64,000 bases of DNA from Nodularia sp. NIES-3585 (GTDB taxonomy: Bacteria > Cyanobacteriota > Cyanobacteriia > Cyanobacteriales > Nostocaceae). The translations under genes were made by a program, and so were the position numbers. The stretch is taken from assembly GCF_002218065.1 (NCBI RefSeq), contig NZ_BDUB01000001.1:4931118-4995117 (forward strand). Reading direction: 5' to 3'. Within the stretch, counting starts at the first letter, position 1. Each line of letters begins with the position of its first letter. Below the pieces are notes generated by a model, which was not told the DNA's origin, did no database searches, and saw only the letters and a list, made by a program, of their open reading frames with translations. Positions 18,201-24,941 of this stretch are shown here, piece by piece.

Positions 18201-18873
18201 ATTGCGCCGCAATAGTCAAATCTCGACTACCGCAGGCATTGATGGGGCTGGTGGAGACGGTGGTAATATCACTATTGATGCAGCGAATGGTTTTATCGTC
18301 GGCACCGCAAATCAAAATAATGATATTGTGGCTAATGCTTTTCAAGGGCAAGGTGGCACTATCGACATCAAGGCTCGGAGTATTTTTAATCTAGAAGAAC
18401 GCCCATCAATACCAGCAAATAACACTAATGACATTGACGCTAGTTCCCGGTTTGGCTTAACAGGTACAGTGATAATTAATACCCCCAATTTAGATCCTAG
18501 TCGAGGTTTGGTACAGTTGCCTGACAATTTCACAAATGCGTCTCAACAAATTGTTTCTAGTTGTAACCCTGGAAGTTCCGCTAGACGTAGTTCTTTCACC
18601 GTAACAGGACGGGGAGGAATTGCCCGCAGTCCCATAGAAGCATTCCAAGGTGAAGTATCTACAGGACGATGGATAACATTGGATACGATAAATGCTGATC
18701 AAAATAGTCAGGTGATCAATCCAAGTCTTCCATCTCCTACACCGAAAATAGTTGAGGCGCAAGGCTGGATAATCGATAAAAATGGTAATGTATCTTTAGT
18801 AGCTCAGGTAGCGAATATTATGCCTCGTGGTTTGTCTGTGTCTAGTGGTGTTTGCTCGCAATTAGGTAACTAA
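15271..18873 (+). CDS. TpsA-type exoprotein (filamentous haemagglutinin N-terminal domain)
   Basis: About 1200 residues secreted by two-partner secretion. Seen: signal peptide (SNCFWRLQVASILAVCIAPY, cleavage near AKAQ), then the TPS domain with VDGGAIRGTSLFHSFREFNV, NLFLLNPNGIIFGPNARLD and GGSFLASTA, which directs it to TpsB. A right-handed beta-helix-like body follows, rich in GNILVDARESVEV and TGRLILQDGAQVSA repeats (58-residue period at about 490-780). The C-terminus has a cysteine pair (SSCNPG…SSGVCSQL). Start: ATG 15271 has GAGG 9 bases upstream; ATG 15205 with GGAGG 10 bases upstream is nearly as good, and the frame is open to 15106. Likely a cell-surface or secreted adhesin or scaffold; partner transporter at 6855-8627. 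Confidence 0.92.
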   Translation: MGLSWSNCFWRLQVASILAVCIAPYTASGDFAKAQITPDSSLGAESSILTPNVSIDGLPADRVDGGAIRGTSLFHSFREFNVGNGQRVFFANPGGIENIFSRVTETNPSTILGTLGVNGGANLFLLNPNGIIFGPNARLDLGGSFLASTARSIKFTDGIEFSTINPSAPPLLTLNVPIGLQYGQDAGRILVQGQGNELRLNQDTGEVIEVNRTGGLEVEPGQTLALAGGEVVLEGGSLSAESGRVEVWSVQGEGLVGLTPTNPGWELSNQGVQNFQEIRLSQAAAIDTSGAGGGNIQIQGRRVALQDGSLILSLTRGEGSGGTITIRASESIEASGTAPNGEASFFLTETTGIGKAGDVEINTGKFILQNGGQISSGTFNQGSGGKIIVNASELVEATGTAETGNFASGLFSVARESTGEGGTVEVTTKRLVLGDGAQVSATTFSQGRGGNVLVNASESVEAVGIASIGASGLFAASLSTGEGGRVEINTGKLILQDGAQVSAATSNQGNGGNILVDARESVEVIGSGSSLRAETSGTGNGGDVTVYTGSLILQDGAQVSAATSHQGSGGNILVNARESVEVIGSGSSLRAETSGTGNGGDVTVYTGSLILQDGAQVSAATSHQGSGGNILVDARESVEVIGFGSSLSAETNGTGNGGNVTVYTGRLILQDGGQVRAATSNQGRGGNILVDARESVEVIGFGSSLSAETNGTGNSGNVSVNTGRLILQDGALVARTTNEGRGGNILVNASELVEAIGSGSGLRAQTQGSGDGGSVTVKTGFFLASKGAQTLVAAFNQGKGGNINIEASEVKLSGTSDNGNPTIVFAATLGEGDGGEITIHTGRLIVEAGAQIGVGTFSSGQGGNVLITASDSVELVGTAPQFPNRPFFRDQSGQRFPSGLFSGSQGIGTAGNLRIKTQRLTLRDGAEISVSNQGVGDAGNLEVAARNLLLDNQGVLSATTTSGQGGNIMLKIDDLLLLRRNSQISTTAGIDGAGGDGGNITIDAANGFIVGTANQNNDIVANAFQGQGGTIDIKARSIFNLEERPSIPANNTNDIDASSRFGLTGTVIINTPNLDPSRGLVQLPDNFTNASQQIVSSCNPGSSARRSSFTVTGRGGIARSPIEAFQGEVSTGRWITLDTINADQNSQVINPSLPSPTPKIVEAQGWIIDKNGNVSLVAQVANIMPRGLSVSSGVCSQLGN
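16741..17610 (+). repeat. 174-bp tandem repeats inside the TpsA gene
   Basis: The landmark CAGGT(A/G)-AGCGCC recurs with exact 174-base spacing (16771, 16945, 17119, 17293; a diverged unit near 17467). Each unit encodes 58 residues. The units starting near 16850 and 17024 are almost identical over 170 bases, indicating recent duplication or gene conversion; outer units are more diverged. Confidence 0.9.
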
Positions 18874-19059
18874 TGGCTCATTCACTGTCGTACATATAGG
18901 ACTCATATTTGATTTATGAAACACAGGTAGGGTGTGTGATCGAGGAGAGTACGGCAGCAAGACCCACAAAGACGGTGCGTTAGGCTTAGATTTTTTCAAT
19001 AATCAAATCGGATTGCTATAGTACCGTAACATCTTGTAATAAAGTAAGTTACCGAAGAA
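18874..19059. other. Gap between TpsA gene and TnpB element
   Basis: Contains a degenerate relative of the GTAGGGTGTGT repeat (about 18929-18980). No gene or clear terminator is recognised. Confidence 0.4.
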
Positions 19060-19177
19060 ATGGGTTTAAAGCCCCGTCACTTCGACAGGCTCAGTGCATC
19101 GCCTTCTAGGACGGCTTTTTATTGTATTTAAATTAATCTTATACCAAATGTGGTAGTATAAGTCAGGAGGGAAAAAG

Positions 19178-20368
19178 ATGCTGGTTTTTGAGTTCAAAGC
19201 TTATGGAAAGTCGGCGCAATTCATTGCAGTAGATGAAGCAATTCGGACTGCCAAGTTCATTCGGAATAGCTGTATTCGGCTATGGATGGATGTTAAAGGC
19301 ACAGGTAAAAACGACTTGCAGAAATATTGTGCTGTACTTGCGGCTAACTTTCCCTTTGCTAATGAACTCAACTCAATGGCTCGTCAAGCTTCTGCTGAAA
19401 GAGCTTGGTCTTCTATCTCTCGGTTTTATGACAACTGCAAGAAGAGTGTTTCAGGATTAAAGGGATATCCTCAGTTCCAAAAAGATTGTCGTTCTGTTGA
19501 ATACAAAACATCAGGATGGAAGCTTGCAGATAATCGTAAATCCATAGCCTTCACCGATAAAAAAGGTATTGGGCGATTAAAACTCAAAGGTACTCGTGAT
19601 TTGCACTTCTACCAAATCAACCAAATTAAACGGGTGAGATTGGTAAAACGTGCGGATGGCGTTTATGTTCAATTCTGTATTGATGTAAACCGTTTTGAAA
19701 ACATTGAGCCTAGTGGTAACACAGTTGGGTTGGATGTTGGGTTAAAAGAATACTACACCGATTCTGATGGAAAAATGGTTGAGAACCCTAAGTTTCTTCG
19801 TGTTGGTGAAAAAGTTCTCCAGCGCTCACAACGTCGAGTTTCCAGAAAGGTAAAAGGTTCAAAAAACAGAGGCAAGGCAAGACTTGTTTTAGGTAAGCGC
19901 CACCTCAAAATAAGTAGGCAACGTAAAGACCATGCTGTGAAATTAGCACGGTGCGTAGTTCAGTCTAACGACTTGATAGCCTATGAAGATTTGAGGATTA
20001 AAAATCTGGTGAAAAATCATTGTCTTGCTAAGTCTATTAATGACGCATCTTGGTATCAGTTCCGTATCTGGGTTGAATACTTTGGTAAAGTATTTAAACG
20101 GGTCACGGTGGCGGTTAATCCCCAATATAGTAGCCAAGAATGCTCTAGCTGCGGTGAAGTTGTGAAGAAAACACTATCCACTAGGACACACGTTTGTAAA
20201 TGTGGCTGTGTGATGGATAGGGATGAAAACGCAGCTAGGATAATCCTTAGTCGAGGGTTGGGTACGGTAGGGCATACCGGAACCTTTGCGCTAGACGCAA
20301 GCAACGCTTGGGGAGATGAAACCTCTACTCATGTTGGTGAAAACCTGCATGAGCAAGTTATGTCTTAG
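19178..20368 (+). CDS. tnpB: RNA-guided endonuclease TnpB (IS605 OrfB)
   Basis: 396 residues, full family length. TnpB is the Cas12-ancestor nuclease that uses a guide RNA from the element's right end to cut the vacant donor or target site, favouring retention of the transposon. Seen: RuvC-I Asp about 186 in GLDVGL, RuvC-II Glu about 270 in YEDLRI, a zinc finger CSSCGE…HVCKCGC, and RuvC-III Asp about 347 in MDRDENAA. All catalytic residues are present, so it is potentially active. GGAGG lies 7 bases before the ATG. The 3' end runs into the right-end hairpin. It separates the TpsA gene from the CHASE2 gene. Confidence 0.95.
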   Translation: MLVFEFKAYGKSAQFIAVDEAIRTAKFIRNSCIRLWMDVKGTGKNDLQKYCAVLAANFPFANELNSMARQASAERAWSSISRFYDNCKKSVSGLKGYPQFQKDCRSVEYKTSGWKLADNRKSIAFTDKKGIGRLKLKGTRDLHFYQINQIKRVRLVKRADGVYVQFCIDVNRFENIEPSGNTVGLDVGLKEYYTDSDGKMVENPKFLRVGEKVLQRSQRRVSRKVKGSKNRGKARLVLGKRHLKISRQRKDHAVKLARCVVQSNDLIAYEDLRIKNLVKNHCLAKSINDASWYQFRIWVEYFGKVFKRVTVAVNPQYSSQECSSCGEVVKKTLSTRTHVCKCGCVMDRDENAARIILSRGLGTVGHTGTFALDASNAWGDETSTHVGENLHEQVMS

Positions 20369-20408
20369 ATCCAAGAATCCCCGTGCGTTCACGCCGGGGA
20401 GTGTCAAT
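20250..20408 (+). ncRNA. Predicted omega/reRNA of the TnpB element
   Basis: In IS200/IS605 elements the guide RNA overlaps the tnpB 3' end and finishes at the right end, with the guide taken from flanking DNA. Here the terminal hairpin 20379-20399 and its 3' flank fit that scaffold end. The guide would then read into the CHASE2 gene start (CGCCGTATCTGGAGTG…). The 5' boundary is a guess. Confidence 0.4.
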
Positions 20409-20427
20409 CGCCGTATCTGGAGTGCTG

Positions 20428-22806
20428 TTGTTGGGCAAGTTAGTAGTTTTAAAGTTAGGCACAGGAAGTTTTGAGACGGGATTTCCTGTAACATTACAAA
20501 TTGGTGATGAAAAAGTTCGACCAATTGTAGAAATTACTGGCGAATTACCACCAAGCCCAGACATTCCCCTTTGTTACCATCAATGGCAGTCTATTTACTG
20601 TCAACTAAAATTTTCTGGTCGCCCTATCGGTATTCCTAAGCAATCGAAACAAACTCCTTCTTTGGCAGATTGTCAAAAGGCTGCGGATACTTTAAAGTTT
20701 CACTTAAATAGTTGGCTATCTTCCATTAGTTTTCGCCCTATCCGTGAAAGATGGCTGGAAAAACTGCTACCAGAAGACCATATCCGAGTACTACTACAAA
20801 CCAATGACCTGAGATTGCAAAAACTGCCTTGGCATTTGTGGGATTTATTAGAACGCTATCCCAAAGCCGAAATCGCTCTGAGTGCGCCTTGTTATGAACA
20901 AGTTAGCCGGAACTCACAGCCTCAATTGCAGGTGAAAGTTTTAGCTATTTTTGGTAATAGTCAGGGAATTGATATCCAAACGGATAATCAGCTTTTGGCA
21001 GAATTACCTCATGCAAATACTACCTTCTTGGTCGAGCCATCAAGCAAAGACCTGACTGACCAGTTATGGCAACAAGACTGGCAGATTTTGTTTTTTGCGG
21101 GACATAGTGCTACTAATCAAAGCGGTAATCAAGGGAAAATTGATATTAATCAAACAGAGTGTTTGACTATTAGTCAGTTAAAGTATGCCTTGCGAAAGGC
21201 GGTAGAACGAGGGTTACATTTGGCAATTTTTAATTCTTGTGATGGTTTGGGTTTGGCGCGAGAGTTTGCCGATTTGCATATACCTCAAATCATCGTGATG
21301 CGAGAACCCGTTCCTGATCGGGTGGCGCAAGAATTTCTGAAGTATTTTTTACAAGCTTTTGCTGGTGGTGAGTCTTTATACATAGCAGTGAGAGAGGCGC
21401 GGGAACGGTTGCAAGGGCTAGAATCTGAATATCCTTGTGCTACTTGGTTGCCTGTAATTTACCAAAATCCAGCAGCGATGCCTCTATTATGGCGAGAACT
21501 GCACGTCAATCAGAATAGTCAGCAAATATCTTCTGTACCCAAAACGCCAACTAGGGGAGTTATCAACCGACGAAAAGCTTTGTCTGCGGTCATGCTTGCT
21601 AGCATAGTTCTAACACCATTGTTAATGGGAGTACGGTATTTTGGTTTACTGCAATCATGGGAGTTAATGGCGTTTGACCATCTGCTGCGTCTGCGTCCCC
21701 AAGAACAGCCAGATTCTCGCATACTAATAATTACTGTAACTGAAGAAGATGTGCAAGCCCAATCTGCCGATAGACGGGGGTCTTTATCAGATGAGGCGCT
21801 GGATAAGTTGTTGGCTAAGTTGGAGGCATATCAACCCCGGGTGATTGGTTTGGATATATACAGAGATTATGCTGTAAAACCAGCTTATCCAAAGTTAGCA
21901 GCGAGAATGAGTCAAAGCGATCGCTTTGTGGCAGTATGTCAAGTTAGCGATCCCCAAACTAGTAAACCAGGCATCAAACCACCACCAGAAGTGTCTCCTG
22001 AGGCTCTGGGCTTTAGTGATATTGTCATCGATCCTGATCATGTGGTACGCCGGCATCTGTTGGCGTTAACTCCTCCTCCCTCATCTCCCTGTACTGCACC
22101 TTATGCTTTAAATGTACAGTTGACATTGCGTTATTTATATGATATGGGAATTAAGTTACAATTTAGCCCTGATGGTGCATGGCAATTAGGTAAGCTGAAA
22201 TTTAAACCCATCGAAGCCCATACCGGAGGCTACCAAGGTATTAACGCTTTAGGACACCAAATTTTACTCAATTATCGCTCCTTTCCTAACTTAGAAGCGA
22301 TGACCTCCGGTCGGTCTCCGACGATCGCACCCCGCATTACTTTACAACAAGCATTAGCTGGTCAACTACAAGCCCATGCTGTCAAAGACAAGATAGTTTT
22401 AATTGGCACCACAGCCGAAAGCTTTCGTGATTATTCATTGACTCCTTACGCTTCCTCTGGAGGTAAGCCACAGGAAATAGCAGGAGTTTGTTTACAAGCA
22501 CAGATGGTGAGTCAGTTATTGAGTGCAGCTTTGGATGGGCGGCCTCTGTTATGGACTTGGAATGTCGGGGGGGAAGTGATTTGGGTTTGGGGTTGGGCGA
22601 TGACAGGAGGTTTGCTGGTGGTTTATCTGCGAAAAATCACCTATTTAGGCTTGGCAGTCGGGGTGGCGTTCCTGAGTTTATACGGGTTTTCTCTGATATT
22701 ATTAATACTATATAGTTGTTGGGTTCCTTTAGTACCTGCGGCGATCGCTTTAGGAGGTAGTGCTGTCATCTTAGTAGCCGTCATCAAGCCGATAAAAAAA
22801 TCATAA
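20428..22806 (+). CDS. CHAT-CHASE2 membrane sensor protein
   Basis: About 793 residues. The N-terminal half carries a CHAT peptidase-like domain with His about 226 (FAGHSAT) and Cys about 271 (NSCDG). After a transmembrane helix (ALSAVMLASIVLTPLLMGV, about 392-410) comes a CHASE2 extracytoplasmic sensor domain (WELMAFDHLLRLRP; ILIITVTEEDVQ; PRVIGLDIYRD; KIVLIGTTAESFRDY). Two or three C-terminal membrane helices follow (VAFLSLYGFSLILLIL; PAAIALGGSAVILVAVI). Start: no ATG; TTG 20428 has GGAG 5 bases upstream and gives MLGKLVVLKL, matching the usual N-terminus style. The longer frame to 20383 lies inside the TnpB right-end hairpin. It is followed after 26 bases by the DUF928 copies. Confidence 0.88.
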   Translation: MLGKLVVLKLGTGSFETGFPVTLQIGDEKVRPIVEITGELPPSPDIPLCYHQWQSIYCQLKFSGRPIGIPKQSKQTPSLADCQKAADTLKFHLNSWLSSISFRPIRERWLEKLLPEDHIRVLLQTNDLRLQKLPWHLWDLLERYPKAEIALSAPCYEQVSRNSQPQLQVKVLAIFGNSQGIDIQTDNQLLAELPHANTTFLVEPSSKDLTDQLWQQDWQILFFAGHSATNQSGNQGKIDINQTECLTISQLKYALRKAVERGLHLAIFNSCDGLGLAREFADLHIPQIIVMREPVPDRVAQEFLKYFLQAFAGGESLYIAVREARERLQGLESEYPCATWLPVIYQNPAAMPLLWRELHVNQNSQQISSVPKTPTRGVINRRKALSAVMLASIVLTPLLMGVRYFGLLQSWELMAFDHLLRLRPQEQPDSRILIITVTEEDVQAQSADRRGSLSDEALDKLLAKLEAYQPRVIGLDIYRDYAVKPAYPKLAARMSQSDRFVAVCQVSDPQTSKPGIKPPPEVSPEALGFSDIVIDPDHVVRRHLLALTPPPSSPCTAPYALNVQLTLRYLYDMGIKLQFSPDGAWQLGKLKFKPIEAHTGGYQGINALGHQILLNYRSFPNLEAMTSGRSPTIAPRITLQQALAGQLQAHAVKDKIVLIGTTAESFRDYSLTPYASSGGKPQEIAGVCLQAQMVSQLLSAALDGRPLLWTWNVGGEVIWVWGWAMTGGLLVVYLRKITYLGLAVGVAFLSLYGFSLILLILYSCWVPLVPAAIALGGSAVILVAVIKPIKKS

Positions 22807-22832
22807 AATATCTTTTTGCTTGACAACGAATT

Positions 22833-23060
22833 ATGAAAAACTTTCAATTAACCATAGCCTTGGGGATAGCGTTAACCAGTCACATATTCTACCCTGTTCA
22901 ACTCAATACGTTACTGGTTAATCAGGGACTTGCCTTAGTTAAATTTATTCCACCACCGCCACCACCAGACCGAAGTGCAGCCGATTCTAGAAGTGGGGCT
23001 GCAAGCCGCTTATCTTGTTCAATACCTTCACCAATTTATCAGGATGAGTTGATGTATTAA
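22833..23060 (+). pseudogene. Truncated DUF928 protein copy
   Basis: 75 codons. Residues 1-58 match the N-terminus of the intact DUF928 protein encoded at 23237 (same MKN-QLTIALGIALTS signal peptide, then KFIPPPPPPDRSAA-SRSGAASR). At 23009 the homology stops abruptly and a short unrelated tail (LSCSIPSPIYQDELMY) leads to a stop. It has the same ribosome-site region as the intact gene, so a small secreted peptide could still be made. It is most simply a deletion remnant of a duplicated CHASE2-DUF928 pair. Confidence 0.75.
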
Positions 23061-23119
23061 AGCCTTGTTCTCTCAGGCTTGACAAAAACAATCAATCCTC
23101 AAAATTCCTCACTAAACAG

Positions 23120-23209
23120 TTTTGGATTCCTTTGGTACCTGCGGCGATCGCTTTAGGAGGTAGTGTTGTCATCTTAGTGGCCGTGATCAAACCGATCAAA
23201 CAATCATAA
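23120..23209 (+). pseudogene. 3' remnant of a second CHASE2 gene
   Basis: 29 codons and stop, with no start. FWIPLVPAAIALGG… matches the C-terminal transmembrane helix of the upstream CHASE2 protein at 26 of 29 positions, ending KPIKQS versus KPIKKS. The reading frame is kept. With the truncated DUF928 copy it shows that a CHASE2-DUF928 pair was duplicated and the middle lost. Confidence 0.8.
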
Positions 23210-23236
23210 AAATATCTTTTTGCTTGACAACGAATT

Positions 23237-24052
23237 ATGAAAAATCTTCAATTAACTATAGCCTTAGGAATAGCATTGACTAGTAACATATCCTATCCTC
23301 TAAAACTCCAGGCCTTACCAGTTAATAACCATGTAGCCTCAGTCAAATTTATCCCACCACCGCCACCACCAGACCGAAGTGCAGCCGGTTCTAGAAGTGG
23401 GGCTGCAAGCCGTGGATGCGACGCAGCTAATCAAACGGTAACAGCCTTAGTACCGACCTATGAAAATACTCTTGAGCAAGGTAAGCAAGCGGTTGTTCCC
23501 ATCACTCAAGTCTGGGGTTTAACAAAGGCTGAAAATCCTTACTTCTTGTTTTTTGTTCCCTACAATGCCTCATCTATAGCCAAAATAGAGTTTGTTTTGC
23601 AAGAGCAAACCGATAACAAAAGTAAAACTTTATACCGAAGTTATTTGAAACCACCAGAATCACCAGGAATTATTAGTGTTAATTTACCCCCAAGTGAAGG
23701 CTCATTGCAGGTGGGAAAAATGTATCACTGGTTTTTTAAGGTATGGGTTCAATGCGCCGAAAAACAACCTACGAAACTGGATTATGCCGATGGTTGGGTG
23801 CAAAGGGTTCACCAAAATTCCACATTAACAGAACAACTCAAACAAGCAACACTGCTAGAAAAGGTGACGCTTTATGCCGCAAATGGTCTTTGGTACGATG
23901 CTATCATCACCTTGGCCGAATTACGCCTTACCAATCCCCACAATCAGACTTTGCTAGCACAGTGGACAGCTTTGCTCCATTCAACGGATTTAGAAGAAAT
24001 AGCTAATCAACCACTGACTAATTGTTGCAAACCCAGTTTGAATAATAATTGA
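23237..24052 (+). CDS. DUF928 family secreted protein
   Basis: 271 residues. Signal peptide 1-31 (LQLTIALGIALTSNISYPLKL), then a KFIPPPPPPDRSAAGSRSGAASRGCD segment that is characteristic of the cyanobacterial DUF928 family. The conserved body follows: TVTALVPTYENTLEQGK, VWGLTKAENPYFLFFVPY, GIISVNLPPSEGSLQVGKMYHWFFKVWVQC, then a helical C-terminus ending TNCCKPSLNNN. Function unknown; DUF928 genes regularly follow CHASE2 genes, so a periplasmic partner of the CHASE2 sensor is plausible (inference). ATG 23237 gives a complete signal sequence. It is the last gene of this plus-strand group. Confidence 0.9.
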   Translation: MKNLQLTIALGIALTSNISYPLKLQALPVNNHVASVKFIPPPPPPDRSAAGSRSGAASRGCDAANQTVTALVPTYENTLEQGKQAVVPITQVWGLTKAENPYFLFFVPYNASSIAKIEFVLQEQTDNKSKTLYRSYLKPPESPGIISVNLPPSEGSLQVGKMYHWFFKVWVQCAEKQPTKLDYADGWVQRVHQNSTLTEQLKQATLLEKVTLYAANGLWYDAIITLAELRLTNPHNQTLLAQWTALLHSTDLEEIANQPLTNCCKPSLNNN

Positions 24053-24941
24053 CCAGAGAACGAGACGCAAGCCCCTGGCTTCAGACCTATCCATTACCCA
24101 CAAAATTCTTAACAATCTTGAAACCTTTATTTTGCAAGGGTAATAAGGACTCAAATTTATTACGAACTTGACAAATCAGCCCTTGTTGTTCTCGCTAAAA
24201 ACCCACTTTTATTGAGAATTGACAACGTAGGTTTAAGGCTTTGCGATTTGGTGAGCGCTCGCTCTCGCAAATGTTAAGAAAGATCCGGGTAATGGATAGC
24301 TTAAAAAGGGGGGCTAGGGGGGATCATTAAGTGCCTAAAATCACAGCCTGACACTTTTACAACAACCTCTAAGAAGTATTTGGATAAGCCTAAAATCCCA
24401 GGTTACAAGCACAAAGAGCCGATACGAAATATTGTTATTTATCCTATAGTTGCCATCAACTTCTTTGTTGTTCAATATACATTTTAAAGGACTATTTTTT
24501 GGTTTTTTTTGTTCAACAATCCTTTTTAAATAGTGTGCAAATATTCACAAAACCACTATAAATTACTAATTAAAATTAATTTAGGATATAAGTAGGTAAT
24601 ACATAGGGGTGATATATACCCCAAGAAGAGATAAGGAGATGATAATTATTTCTTTTGACTCCTATATATTCCCTACATACACCCTGTGTAGGAGTTGCTT
24701 AGGGTATCTTTTGCGGAAATAAATTAATTTGGGGTATAGATAGGGGTTATATAGGTGCTACATATACCCTGAGGCGAAAATAGAAAATAATTGACCATTT
24801 AACACCTATATAGGGTATATGTAGGTGATGCTTAGGGTATATTTTGGCTACCCATTTTTTGTACCCCAGTTAACCCCCATGCCCAACATTCAGGCCTTGC
24901 AACTGAGTTGACACTTGATATCACGAATTTTTTCCACTTAT
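24053..24941. other. Long gene-free region with reiterated TAGG…TAGGG motif
   Basis: About 890 bases between convergent transcripts (DUF928 and the NRPS locus). No convincing coding frame is seen. The left part has dispersed-repeat fragments (GTGAGCGCTCGCTCTCGC; GGGGGGCTAGGGGGGATC). The right part (24590-24870) is AT-rich with four related 18-mers and several GGGTATA/TATACCC blocks, described as a separate repeat. Confidence 0.6.
24593..24839. repeat. Four related 18-mers (iteron-like)
   Basis: TAGGTAATACATAGGGGT (24593), TAGGAGTTGCTTAGGGTA (24689), TAGGTGCTACATATACCC (24752) and TAGGTGATGCTTAGGGTA (24822). They are spaced 96, 63 and 70 bases apart, with further GGGTATA and inverted TATACCC blocks between them. 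They could be protein-binding sites, a folded RNA or a decayed mobile repeat; no family is recognised. Confidence 0.55.

Larger units (their letters stand above)
19060..20408 (+). mobile_element. IS200/IS605-family element carrying only tnpB
   Basis: A TnpB gene with subterminal hairpin-forming ends and no tnpA. On the left, GCCCCGTCACTTCGACAGGC … CTAGGACGGCTTTTT can fold imperfectly (about 19070-19130). On the right, CCCCG-T-GCG-TTCA-CGC-CGGGG (20379-20399) forms a hairpin with one bulge, followed by AGTGTCAAT. Elements of this family lack terminal inverted repeats, so the exact limits are estimates. It would depend on a TnpA elsewhere for movement. Confidence 0.7.
22720..23412 (+). repeat. 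Diverged tandem duplication (404-base offset)
   Basis: Copy 1 is 22720-23008 and copy 2 is 23123-23412. Each includes the last about 87 bases of a CHASE2 gene, the spacer with TCTTTTTGCTTGACAACGAA, and the first about 175 bases of a DUF928 gene. Copy 2 differs by scattered substitutions and one inserted A. Between the copies is about 115 bp of unrelated DNA. Confidence 0.9.

Noticed and set aside
20383-20427. Extended N-terminus of the CHASE2 protein starting with a GTG at 20383
   Set aside because: This segment is the right-end hairpin of the TnpB element; the conserved N-terminus begins at about 20428-20434.
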